Assembly: GCA_945861345.1 (NCBI GenBank)
Contig: CAMATX010000024.1
Span: forward strand, 1 to 32,774
From: Comamonas sp. lk
GTDB lineage: Bacteria > Pseudomonadota > Gammaproteobacteria > Burkholderiales > Burkholderiaceae_C
DNA: 32,774 nt
Reading direction: 5' to 3'
Both the position numbers and the translations under genes were made by a program. The notes beneath the pieces are model-generated. The model searched no databases. It was not told the origin of the DNA and saw only the letters and a list, made by a program, of their open reading frames with translations. Positions 19,470-26,406 of the stretch are shown piece by piece (position 1 is the first letter of the stretch; each line of letters starts with the position of its first letter).

Positions 19470-19481
19470 ACGCCTAGGCGT
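19470..19481. repeat. 12-bp perfect palindrome between convergent genes
   Basis: ACGCCTAGGCGT is self-complementary and lies where the DUF1178 gene (ending 19459) and the ABC exporter gene (ending 19474, minus strand) converge; the exporter's TAG stop is within it. There is no loop and no U-run on either side, so it is a weak terminator candidate at best. Confidence 0.35.
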
Positions 19482-21249
19482 TAAATTGAAGCGCCGCCAG
19501 GCCGGCGTAGACACCGCCGCGCGCCACCAGTTCGGCATGCGTGCCTTGTTCCACTAAGCGGCCTTGGTCCAGCACCACAATGCGGTCCGCTTTTTGCACG
19601 GTTGCCAAACGATGCGCCACCACCAGCGTGGTGCGTCCGCGCATGGCCGACTCCAGCGCCGCCTGCACCATGCGTTCGCTCTCGGCATCCAGCGCACTGG
19701 TGGCCTCATCGAGCAACAAGAGCGGGGGGTTTTTGAGCATGGCCCGGGCAATGGCGATACGCTGGCGCTGCCCGCCCGACAGGCGCACGCCACGCTCGCC
19801 CAAAAAGGTGTCGTAGCCTTGGGGCAGGGTACTGATGAACTCGTGTGCGAAAGCCGCATGCGCCGCTTCGTGCACCTGCGCGTCGGTTGCTTTTGGGTTG
19901 CCATAACGGATGTTCTCCAGCGCACTGCTGGAAAAAATCACCGCATCTTGGGGAACGATGCCGATGCGCGCACGCAAGTCCAGAAGCGACATTTGCTGCG
20001 TGGGCACGCCATCGAGCACGATTTGGCCCGACTGCGCGTCGTAAAAACGCAGCAGCAACTGAAACACCGTACTCTTACCCGCGCCGCTGGGTCCCACAAT
20101 GGCCACGGTTTGGCCGGCCGCGATATCGAGCGAAAAGTTGGACAAAGCCTCGGTCAGCGGGCGCGAAGGGTAATGAAAGTGCAACTTCGAAAAGCCAATC
20201 GCACTACCAGCCGTGGGCATAGGCGCTACCACCGGATGCGCGGGCGAAACAATAGGTGAGCGCCCGTGCAGCAACTCCATCAATCGCTCGGTCGCGCCCG
20301 CAGCGCGCAGCAAATCTCCGTACACCTCGCCCAGCACCGCGAAGGCGCTAGCCAGCAAAATCACATACACCACCGTTTGCCCCAGGTCACCCGCCGTGAT
20401 GCGCCCCTCCATCACCGCCTGCGTGCCCTGGTACAGGCCCCACAAGAGCGCGGCCGAGGTGGCAATAATGATGAAGCCCACCAATACCGAGCGCGCTCCG
20501 GCGCGCCGGATGGCCGTATCAAAGGCATGGCGGGTCGATAGGCTAAAGCGGTCGGACTCGCGCCCCTCGGCGGTATAGCTTTGCACCACGGGGATGGCAT
20601 TGAGCACCTCAGCAGCGATTGCGCTGGAGTCGGCAATCCGGTCCTGGCTGGCCCGCGAGAGCTTGCGCACCCGCCGCCCAAACCACACGCTGGGCATGAC
20701 GATGAGCACCAAGACCAACAAAACCTGCAGCATCACCACCGGATTGGTCCAGATCAAGACGGCCAGGGCGCCGAGCCCGAGCACCATATTGCGCAAGCCC
20801 ATGCTCAGCGAGGAGCCGACCACGGTTTGCACCAAAGTGGTATCGGCTGAGAGGCGCGAAAGTACCTCGCCGGTTTGCGTGGTCTCAAAGAATTCGGGGC
20901 TTTGCTGCAGCACATGGTGGTAAACCGCGTTGCGGATATCGGCCGTAACCCGCTCGCCCAGCCAGCTCACGGTGTAAAAGCGCAGCGCTGAAAAGATGCC
21001 CAAAGCACTGGCCACCCCGAATAGCAAAACAAAGTGCTGGCGCGTGGCCGCCAACTGCTCGTTCTTGTCCGCATGCACCAGGCCGCCGTCAATCAACATG
21101 CGCAGCGCTACCGGAAAAGCCAGAGTCGCCGAGGCCGCCAGCACCAGAAAAAACAGCGCTAACGCAATACGCTTTCGGTACGGCAATAAAAATGGAAGGA
21201 GCCCAGTCAAGGATCGGGGGCGTGCAGCGGCAATTCGTTCGGAGGTCAT
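19474..21249 (-). CDS. MsbA-like ABC exporter, fused membrane and ATPase domains
   Basis: A 591-residue half-transporter expected to work as a homodimer in the inner membrane. A six-helix type IV exporter domain covers about 15-310 (first helix near LALFFLVLAASATLAFPVAL). The nucleotide-binding domain covers about 350-585: Walker A GPSGAGKST, Q-loop GIVPQDAVIF, signature LSGGQRQRIAIARA, Walker B LLLLDEATSALD, H-loop VVAHRLATV. All catalytic motifs are intact. The substrate cannot be told from sequence; lipid or drug export is typical of the family. The ATG at 21249 has no strong ribosome binding site. Minus strand, downstream of the lipocalin-like gene across an 80-base gap. Confidence 0.92.
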   Translation of the reverse strand: MTSERIAAARPRSLTGLLPFLLPYRKRIALALFFLVLAASATLAFPVALRMLIDGGLVHADKNEQLAATRQHFVLLFGVASALGIFSALRFYTVSWLGERVTADIRNAVYHHVLQQSPEFFETTQTGEVLSRLSADTTLVQTVVGSSLSMGLRNMVLGLGALAVLIWTNPVVMLQVLLVLVLIVMPSVWFGRRVRKLSRASQDRIADSSAIAAEVLNAIPVVQSYTAEGRESDRFSLSTRHAFDTAIRRAGARSVLVGFIIIATSAALLWGLYQGTQAVMEGRITAGDLGQTVVYVILLASAFAVLGEVYGDLLRAAGATERLMELLHGRSPIVSPAHPVVAPMPTAGSAIGFSKLHFHYPSRPLTEALSNFSLDIAAGQTVAIVGPSGAGKSTVFQLLLRFYDAQSGQIVLDGVPTQQMSLLDLRARIGIVPQDAVIFSSSALENIRYGNPKATDAQVHEAAHAAFAHEFISTLPQGYDTFLGERGVRLSGGQRQRIAIARAMLKNPPLLLLDEATSALDAESERMVQAALESAMRGRTTLVVAHRLATVQKADRIVVLDQGRLVEQGTHAELVARGGVYAGLAALQFNA

Positions 21250-21309
21250 GCAGTCGGAAGTGAGGATAAATGGCCGCCCTGACAGCGCCGGCCCAAAGCG
21301 CTATTGTCG

Positions 21310-21321
21310 CGGCAATTGCCG
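21310..21321. repeat. 12-bp palindrome after the lipocalin-like gene
   Basis: CGGCAATTGCCG is a perfect palindrome, 8 bases past the lipocalin-like stop and inside the 80-base gap before the ABC exporter gene (21250-21329). A weaker 5-bp repeat (AGCGC/GCGCT) lies next to it. No U-run follows on the minus strand. It could be a weak terminator or a protein-binding site. Confidence 0.3.
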
Positions 21322-21329
21322 GGGCGCCC

Positions 21330-22460
21330 TCAAAGCTGTAGCGGCGCGGCGTAGCCGGTCATCTCCAGGTAGCCGCGCCCGGCCAGGCGGCCCTGGCTGT
21401 CAAAGACCTCGCACAGGCCCTCCCAATACAGTGCTCCCGTGGAGGCCCGGCTGTCGAGCTCCTGGGCGGAAAAAACAGCTTTCACCGTGTAAAAGTCCGC
21501 CGGGGTACGCACCAGCCACTGCACCGGATAGCGCGCCTGGCTGCGCGGGCTGCGCCAAAACTGCTGGGCTTCAAACACCGCCTCGCCCCGCGCAAAGGTG
21601 TACAGCGTGCTACCGGCGCGGTAGGAGCCGCCGTCCCACAGGGCGCGCCCTTGCCCATCGCGCACCTGAAAGGCCGTCAGTGCCCCGCCGTCGCGCATAT
21701 TGATGCCTATCCAGTCCCAGCCGACGGCGCCCGGCGCTAAAAGTGCATCGCTCCACTCGTGGTCCAGCCAGGCGCGGCTGCCCGCCGCCAGCGCCAGACG
21801 CTGCCCGCGCGCCCGGATGCTCCCTTGCACTTGCAACTGCGGCAAACTGTAGTAATAGCTGAACTGCGCCGCAGACGGCCCCTTAGCCGAGATTCCGCCC
21901 CGGCCTTGCAGCAGCACGGGCTGGGGCGCATCAAAAACCAAGTCCAGCGCGAAACCCTCGGATTGCACCAGCGCTCGCAAGCGCCCATCGGGCTGGCGCT
22001 GCAAAGACCAATCGCGCAGCAGCACGCCGGTGTCGTCTTGGCGGGCCCAAGCCAGGTCGGCGCTGTTGCTACCCGGCGCGCGGCCCGACCAGCGCGCAAT
22101 GCGCTGATCGCTCAGGTGGCTTTGGGCTTTGACATCGCTCAGTGCAGCATGCGCGAAAAGCAGATGCTTGGCGGCGAGGGCCGCGTCCAAGCCTTGGGTG
22201 GATACCACTTTGCTGCGGAAAAAGGTGATCTGAAAGCCCAGTGCGGCGGCCTCTTTGCCCACGTCGGCAAAGCCGGTGAGGTACCACCACTCGGTTTGAA
22301 AGTCGGGGTGTGCGCCAAAGTCGCGCGGAAACTGCAGGCGCGGCGCCGGCGTGGCCCTGGCACGCTCCCCGTTCAGGCCGACACCCAGGCCGACACCCAG
22401 GCCGACGGCCGCTTGCAGTGCGCGCCGGCGTGACAGAGGCGGGGCAGGGCGCATGTTCAC
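21330..22460 (-). CDS. Exported lipocalin-like (CrtC/AttH-type) protein
   Basis: The 376-residue protein begins with a twin-arginine-type signal (SRRRALQAAVGLGVGLGVGL, cleavage probably near residues 34-38 at ARATPA), then FPRDFGAHPDFQTEWWYLTG, the hallmark of the AttH / carotenoid 1,2-hydratase-like double-lipocalin family. LDHEWSDALLAPGAVGWDWI and the FQVRDGQGRALWDGG block follow. No carotenoid genes are nearby, so hydratase activity should not be assumed. It starts with GTG at 22460, overlapping the permease stop by 4 bases (GTGA), with AGGAGG 4 bases upstream; an ATG at 22454 is the alternative. The coupling with an FtsX-type permease suggests a joint envelope role; this is inference. The signal region contains a 12-bp tandem repeat. 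Confidence 0.85.
   Translation of the reverse strand: MNMRPAPPLSRRRALQAAVGLGVGLGVGLNGERARATPAPRLQFPRDFGAHPDFQTEWWYLTGFADVGKEAAALGFQITFFRSKVVSTQGLDAALAAKHLLFAHAALSDVKAQSHLSDQRIARWSGRAPGSNSADLAWARQDDTGVLLRDWSLQRQPDGRLRALVQSEGFALDLVFDAPQPVLLQGRGGISAKGPSAAQFSYYYSLPQLQVQGSIRARGQRLALAAGSRAWLDHEWSDALLAPGAVGWDWIGINMRDGGALTAFQVRDGQGRALWDGGSYRAGSTLYTFARGEAVFEAQQFWRSPRSQARYPVQWLVRTPADFYTVKAVFSAQELDSRASTGALYWEGLCEVFDSQGRLAGRGYLEMTGYAAPLQL
22374..22406 (-). repeat. 12-bp tandem repeat, 2.75 copies, in a signal-peptide region
   Basis: The plus-strand unit CAGGCCGACACC occurs at 22374-22385 and 22386-22397, then 9 bases of a third copy to 22406. On the coding strand each unit encodes four residues (Gly-Val-Gly-Leu), building the hydrophobic core of the twin-arginine signal. 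Copy-number slippage would change the core by four residues without a frameshift. Confidence 0.8.
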
Positions 22461-25081
22461 CAGTCCTCCTTGACGGCCATCACCGCGTCCTGCCCAACGG
22501 CGGCCCGCCCACTTAGCCAGGCGGTCAGCGTGCCCGCTGCAATCACGGCGCCGGCCAATGCCAGCAGACGCCCCGTGGGGATGGCCAAATCCATGGTCCA
22601 GTGAAAACTTTGCGGGTTCACCACAAACACCAATATCGCCGCCACTGCCAGCCCCAGCACTGTGCCGGCAATCGCGCCCAGCGTGGTCCAGGCTGCGCCC
22701 TCCAGCGCCAGCACCTGGAGCACTTGCCGTCGGGTCAGGCCCAGGTGCAGCAGCAGGCCCAGTTCTTTGCGCCGCGCCAGTACCTGCGCACTAAAACTGG
22801 CCGCCACGCCAAACAGGCCAATCCCAATAGCCACCGCCTGCAGCCAGTAGGTCACGGCAAAGCTGCGGTCAAAAATCTCCAGCGTGCGGCTGCGGATTGC
22901 CTGGGCCGAGCCAAACTCCAGCAAGTCAGCCGCGCCATCTTGGGCCGCCAAGCTACGGATGCGGTTTTCGATCATCTGCGATGTCACTTCGGGGTCCAGC
23001 CACAGTGCCAAATCATTGATGCGCGCGTCCGGACTCAGCTTTGCAAAGTCGGAGGCATCCATGGCGATAGTGCCAAATTGGCGCGCATAGTCACGCCAAA
23101 TGCCGGCCACAAAAAATTGGGGCGCGCTTGCCAAACCCGGCCGCAGTTGGGTTTGTAAGGCCTTGCCCAGCGGCGCAAATTCCTGCCCCAGGCGCGCTCC
23201 ATACAAATCAGCCATGGCCTCGCTGACATAAATCGCTATCTGCCCCGACGGCGCCTGCAGGGCCGCGCCTACCAGCGGCAGGCCCGCCGAAGTGCGCGTG
23301 CTGGCCATCGCGGTTGGCCCGGGCAAGGACCGCACCAGCAGGGTCACCGATGGCCGCCCCGGGTCCAGCGTGAGGGCGATGCTGCGTTGGGCGCTCACCC
23401 GCTGCACGCCGGACAGTTGGGCGATCTCCTGCACCAAAGCGGGTTCGAAAAAGCCGTGCGCACTGCTGCCGGCGCTGCCTGCGCCGCGCACATAGAGTGC
23501 TGCGGGCAACACGGTGTCGAGCCACTGCGTCACCGATTGGCGAAAACTCCCGACCATGACGGTAAGTGCTACCGCCAAACTCAGCGAGGCCACCACGCCA
23601 CTGACCGCAATGGCCGCGCCTGAGCGCATGCGCCGCGCCCGCTCTATCGCCAGCAAGGCCAGTGGCCGCTGGGCCACCCAGGGCGCTACTGCGTTGAGCA
23701 ACAAACCCACCATCCACGGCAGCGCAGCGATGCCGCCGAGTAAGACCAGCGCCACGCTCAGGTAGGCTGCCAGTGGAATGCCAGCTACGGGCGGCATCAG
23801 GGCCAGTGCGCCCCCGAGCAGCAACAGTGCTGCGCCAGCGCCCGCGTGGCTGGCACTGTGGTCGGCCAGGCCCAGCCCTTTGAGCGTTTGTGCCGGCGCC
23901 ATCTGCGCAGCCATGCGCGCGGGCCACCAGGCGCCGACCAGCGCAGCCACCACGCCCAGGGCGCCAAATAGCAGGCCATGGGTGCCGCTCCATTGCAACT
24001 GTGGGGTGCTGCCCGAAAAATACCCGCCCCCCAAATCGCCTCCCAAGAGCTGCAAAGCCAGCCAGGCCAGGCCGGTACCCAAGGCGATACCCAATACGCT
24101 GCCGCCAAGGCCCAGGCTGGCCGCTTCGAGCAAAATCAATGCCCATCGTTGGCGCGGATCCAGGCCCAAAACGCCTAGCAAGGCCAGGGGCTGGGCGCGC
24201 CGCGTCACGCTCAGGGCCAGCACCGAAAAAACCAAGAAGCCTCCGGTAAACAAAGCCACCAATGCCAGCACCGTCAAGTTGACACGGTAGGCACGCGACA
24301 AGTTGTCGATGCGCTCCATGCTCTGGCCGGGTTCGGCCAGCACGGCGCCTGCGGGCCAGTCTTTGGCGCTTTGCAGATCGGCCATAAAGCGCGCCCGGTC
24401 CACCCCCGGCACCAAGCGCAGGTCGATGCGGCTGAGCTGGCCAGTCAGGCCAAAAACACTTTGCGCCGCCGCCACGTCCATCACCAAAAGCGGTCCACCG
24501 GCAGCGGCCACGCTACCGGCAACACGCAAGGTTTTCCATTGCATCCCTTGTTGCAGCTGCACCGTGGGCGGGTCCGCTGCGCCCGGCGCAAGCAATGCTG
24601 CCCGCGCTGCCGCATTCAGAAAAACCGCATCGGGTGCAAACACATCGAGCCTGCCGCCAGCACTGGAAGGCAGCGCCAACACATCCGGGGTGATGGCGGC
24701 CGCCTGCAGCGCATCCAAGCCCAGCACGCGCACGGCCAATTTGCCCTCGGCTTGCGCAGCGCCTGCGGGCAGACGCGCCGAGGTGCTCAACTCCAGCACG
24801 GGCGAGGCCGATTGCACCTCCGGGTGGCGAGCTAGGCGGCCATAAAGCGCCTCGTCCAGCGCCGCAGGTCCCTGGCCGCTGACTTGCACCTCAGCCTGAC
24901 CGGCCACGCTGCGCACGCCACGCGTAAATTCGCCCAGCGCCGAGGCGTTGATCACATGCACCGCAAAGGCCAGAGCCACGCCCAGCATGACGGCCACCAC
25001 CGCCGCCGCATTGCGCCAGGGGTGGTGGCGCAACTCCTGCCAGGAAAAGCTGGTGAACAAAGGCCAAACCGCGTTGTGCAT
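22457..25081 (-). CDS. FtsX-type ABC transporter permease
   Basis: An 874-residue inner-membrane protein with the FtsX/MacB/LolE-type arrangement: an N-terminal helix (about 24-44), a large periplasmic part, a first core FtsX domain (about 268-390), further helices to about 515 (two around 405-460), a second periplasmic part, and a terminal FtsX domain (about 755-865) including YWLQAVAIGIGLFGVAASF and LGLLLHLGLTRRQVLQVLAL. About ten helices in total. Such permeases use a separate ATPase to drive lipoprotein or lipid handling or other mechanical work; no such ATPase gene adjoins it here. It overlaps the lipocalin-like gene by 4 bases and starts 53 bases from the divergent TPP riboswitch. The substrate is unknown. 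Confidence 0.9.
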   Translation of the reverse strand: MHNAVWPLFTSFSWQELRHHPWRNAAAVVAVMLGVALAFAVHVINASALGEFTRGVRSVAGQAEVQVSGQGPAALDEALYGRLARHPEVQSASPVLELSTSARLPAGAAQAEGKLAVRVLGLDALQAAAITPDVLALPSSAGGRLDVFAPDAVFLNAAARAALLAPGAADPPTVQLQQGMQWKTLRVAGSVAAAGGPLLVMDVAAAQSVFGLTGQLSRIDLRLVPGVDRARFMADLQSAKDWPAGAVLAEPGQSMERIDNLSRAYRVNLTVLALVALFTGGFLVFSVLALSVTRRAQPLALLGVLGLDPRQRWALILLEAASLGLGGSVLGIALGTGLAWLALQLLGGDLGGGYFSGSTPQLQWSGTHGLLFGALGVVAALVGAWWPARMAAQMAPAQTLKGLGLADHSASHAGAGAALLLLGGALALMPPVAGIPLAAYLSVALVLLGGIAALPWMVGLLLNAVAPWVAQRPLALLAIERARRMRSGAAIAVSGVVASLSLAVALTVMVGSFRQSVTQWLDTVLPAALYVRGAGSAGSSAHGFFEPALVQEIAQLSGVQRVSAQRSIALTLDPGRPSVTLLVRSLPGPTAMASTRTSAGLPLVGAALQAPSGQIAIYVSEAMADLYGARLGQEFAPLGKALQTQLRPGLASAPQFFVAGIWRDYARQFGTIAMDASDFAKLSPDARINDLALWLDPEVTSQMIENRIRSLAAQDGAADLLEFGSAQAIRSRTLEIFDRSFAVTYWLQAVAIGIGLFGVAASFSAQVLARRKELGLLLHLGLTRRQVLQVLALEGAAWTTLGAIAGTVLGLAVAAILVFVVNPQSFHWTMDLAIPTGRLLALAGAVIAAGTLTAWLSGRAAVGQDAVMAVKEDW

Positions 25082-25125
25082 GGGCCGATTGTCGCGGCCC
25101 GCGCCTAGCGCTGTGCACGCGGGGG

Positions 25126-25131
25126 TATGAT
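25126..25131 (+). promoter_or_regulatory. Candidate -10 box for the thi operon
   Basis: TATGAT matches the sigma-70 -10 consensus at five of six positions and would place transcription start close to the first base of riboswitch stem P1 (25135). I do not find a good -35 at 16-18 bases upstream, so this is tentative. Confidence 0.3.
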
Positions 25132-25134
25132 TGG

Positions 25135-25216
25135 CGCTTCACCGGGGGTGTCTGGCGCAAGCTGGACTGAGAAATACCCCATGAACCTGATCTGGGTCAT
25201 GCCAGCGTAGGAAGTG
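25135..25216 (+). promoter_or_regulatory. TPP riboswitch (THI element)
   Basis: All conserved parts of the thiamine pyrophosphate aptamer are present in order: P1 5' arm CGCTTC (25135-25140), GGGGTG, the pyrimidine-sensing CTGAGA (25167-25172), the pyrophosphate-side ACCTGATCTGG (25185-25195), then GCGTAGGAA and the P1 3' arm GAAGTG (25211-25216). P1 pairs over 6 bp with one G-U. It precedes thiB by 90 bases, so TPP binding should repress the thiamine import operon. Whether control is by transcription or translation is not decided by the sequence; a candidate downstream hairpin is listed separately. Confidence 0.95.
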
Positions 25217-25254
25217 TGATGGGGAAAATGTCGTGTTCTTGGAGCCGCTTTTTT

Positions 25255-25289
25255 CGTTTCATGCATCCGCACTGGATTTTTTTGAAACG
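25255..25289 (+). promoter_or_regulatory. Candidate expression-platform hairpin of the TPP riboswitch
   Basis: CGTTTCA (25255-25261) is the exact reverse complement of TGAAACG (25283-25289), and inside it ATCC (25265-25268) can pair with GGAT (25274-25277), followed by seven T (25277-25283). The structure ends 5 bases before the thiB ribosome binding site AAGGA (25295-25299). The inner hairpin plus T-run resembles a weak terminator; the outer stem competes with the T-run. Assignment is inference. Confidence 0.4.
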
Positions 25290-25306
25290 CTAAGAAGGAC
25301 AGTTCC

Positions 25307-26356
25307 ATGCAACACGGCATTTTTTCATTCACCCGGCGCCAGGCACTTTGCAGCGCATTGCTCGGCGGACTGGTAATGGCCACTGGCGCCCAAGGCGCAA
25401 ACTCCGAATTGCGCGTTCTCACGCACAGTGCGTTTGCACTGCCCAAGCCCTTGCTGGCGCAGTTCGAAAAAGAGGCGGGCGTGAAGCTGCGCATCAGCAA
25501 AGCCGGCGATGCCGGTGAAATGCTCAACAAACTCATCCTCACCCGCAAGGCGCCGATTGCCGACGTGGTCTTTGGCATCGACAACACGCTGGCCGCCAAA
25601 GCCATCGCAGCTGACGTATTGGAGGCCTATAGCGGCCCGGCTAGCCAGCGTGCCGGCACGCAAAACCTGCCCGCGCCCCTGGTGGCAGTGGACTATGGCT
25701 ACGTCACGCTCAACTACGACAAAGCCTGGTTCGCCAAGCGCAAAGTGGCCTTGCCCGCCAGCCTGGACGAGCTGGCGCAGCCCAAGATGGCCAAGCTATT
25801 GGTAGTGCAAAACCCGGCTACCTCGAGTACCGGCTATGCGTTTTTACTGGCCACCATCGGGGCGCTCGGCGAGGAAAAAGCCTTTGACTGGTGGGCCCGT
25901 ATGCGCCAAGGCGGAGTCAAAGTGGCCAAAGGCTGGAGCGAGGCCTACTACACCGACTTCAGCCGTGCCGAAGGTGGCGCCTACCCGATGGTGGTGAGCT
26001 ACGCCACCAGCCCGGCGGCCGAACTGTTTTACAGCAAAGACAAAATCGCCGAGCCACCTACGGCCAGCCTGGGGTTCGCTGGCGCGGTATTCAAACAAGT
26101 CGAGGGCGTGGCTTTAGTCAAAGGCGGCCAAGCGCGCCCGGCGGCTGAGAAGTTCATCGAGTTCTTGCGCTCGCCCGAGGTGCAAAAACAGATGCAAACC
26201 GAGATGTGGATGTTCCCTGTCGAGACCGGCGTAGCCCGCGCCGAGGTAATGAAGTTCGCCCCCGAGCCCGCCCAGGCCGACAGCCCGTCGGACAAAGACC
26301 TGGCCGATAAAGGCGCCGCCTGGGTGGCGCGCTGGACCAAGGTGGTTCTGAAGTAA
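25307..26356 (+). CDS. thiB: Thiamine/TPP ABC transporter substrate-binding protein
   Basis: Periplasmic protein that captures thiamine and its phosphates and delivers them to ThiPQ. The 349-residue product starts with an export signal containing Arg-Arg (FTRRQALCSALLGGLVMATG, probable cleavage near residue 31), then the type II binding-protein fold: ELRVLTHSAF, ADVVFGIDNTLAAKA, VAVDYGYVTLNYDKAWF and PMVVSYATSPAAE, the last matching the ThiB thiazole/phosphate-site region. The RR pair fits either a Sec or a Tat signal. AAGGA lies 7 bases before the ATG. Preceded by a TPP riboswitch and followed after 50 bases by thiP, which fixes the assignment. Confidence 0.95.
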   Translation: MQHGIFSFTRRQALCSALLGGLVMATGAQGANSELRVLTHSAFALPKPLLAQFEKEAGVKLRISKAGDAGEMLNKLILTRKAPIADVVFGIDNTLAAKAIAADVLEAYSGPASQRAGTQNLPAPLVAVDYGYVTLNYDKAWFAKRKVALPASLDELAQPKMAKLLVVQNPATSSTGYAFLLATIGALGEEKAFDWWARMRQGGVKVAKGWSEAYYTDFSRAEGGAYPMVVSYATSPAAELFYSKDKIAEPPTASLGFAGAVFKQVEGVALVKGGQARPAAEKFIEFLRSPEVQKQMQTEMWMFPVETGVARAEVMKFAPEPAQADSPSDKDLADKGAAWVARWTKVVLK

Positions 26357-26406
26357 TCCGTTTACGGAACTGCGCCCTTGCCCACGGACCGCTTGCAGGC
26401 TTTGCC

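Noticed and set aside
19474-21249. The MsbA-like exporter as the missing ATPase partner of the FtsX-type permease
   Set aside because: It is a complete type IV exporter half with its own membrane domain; FtsX-type permeases use stand-alone LolD/MacB-type ATPases.
21330-22460. Carotenoid biosynthesis locus suggested by the CrtC-like protein
   Set aside because: No crt or photosynthesis gene is in the window, and most AttH/CrtC-like proteins in heterotrophs are not carotenoid hydratases.
23208-24146. 312-codon alternative frame on the same strand as the FtsX-type permease
   Set aside because: Arg/Gly-rich frame-shifted reading of the permease gene; the permease frame is continuous and has the expected helices, so no frameshift is indicated.
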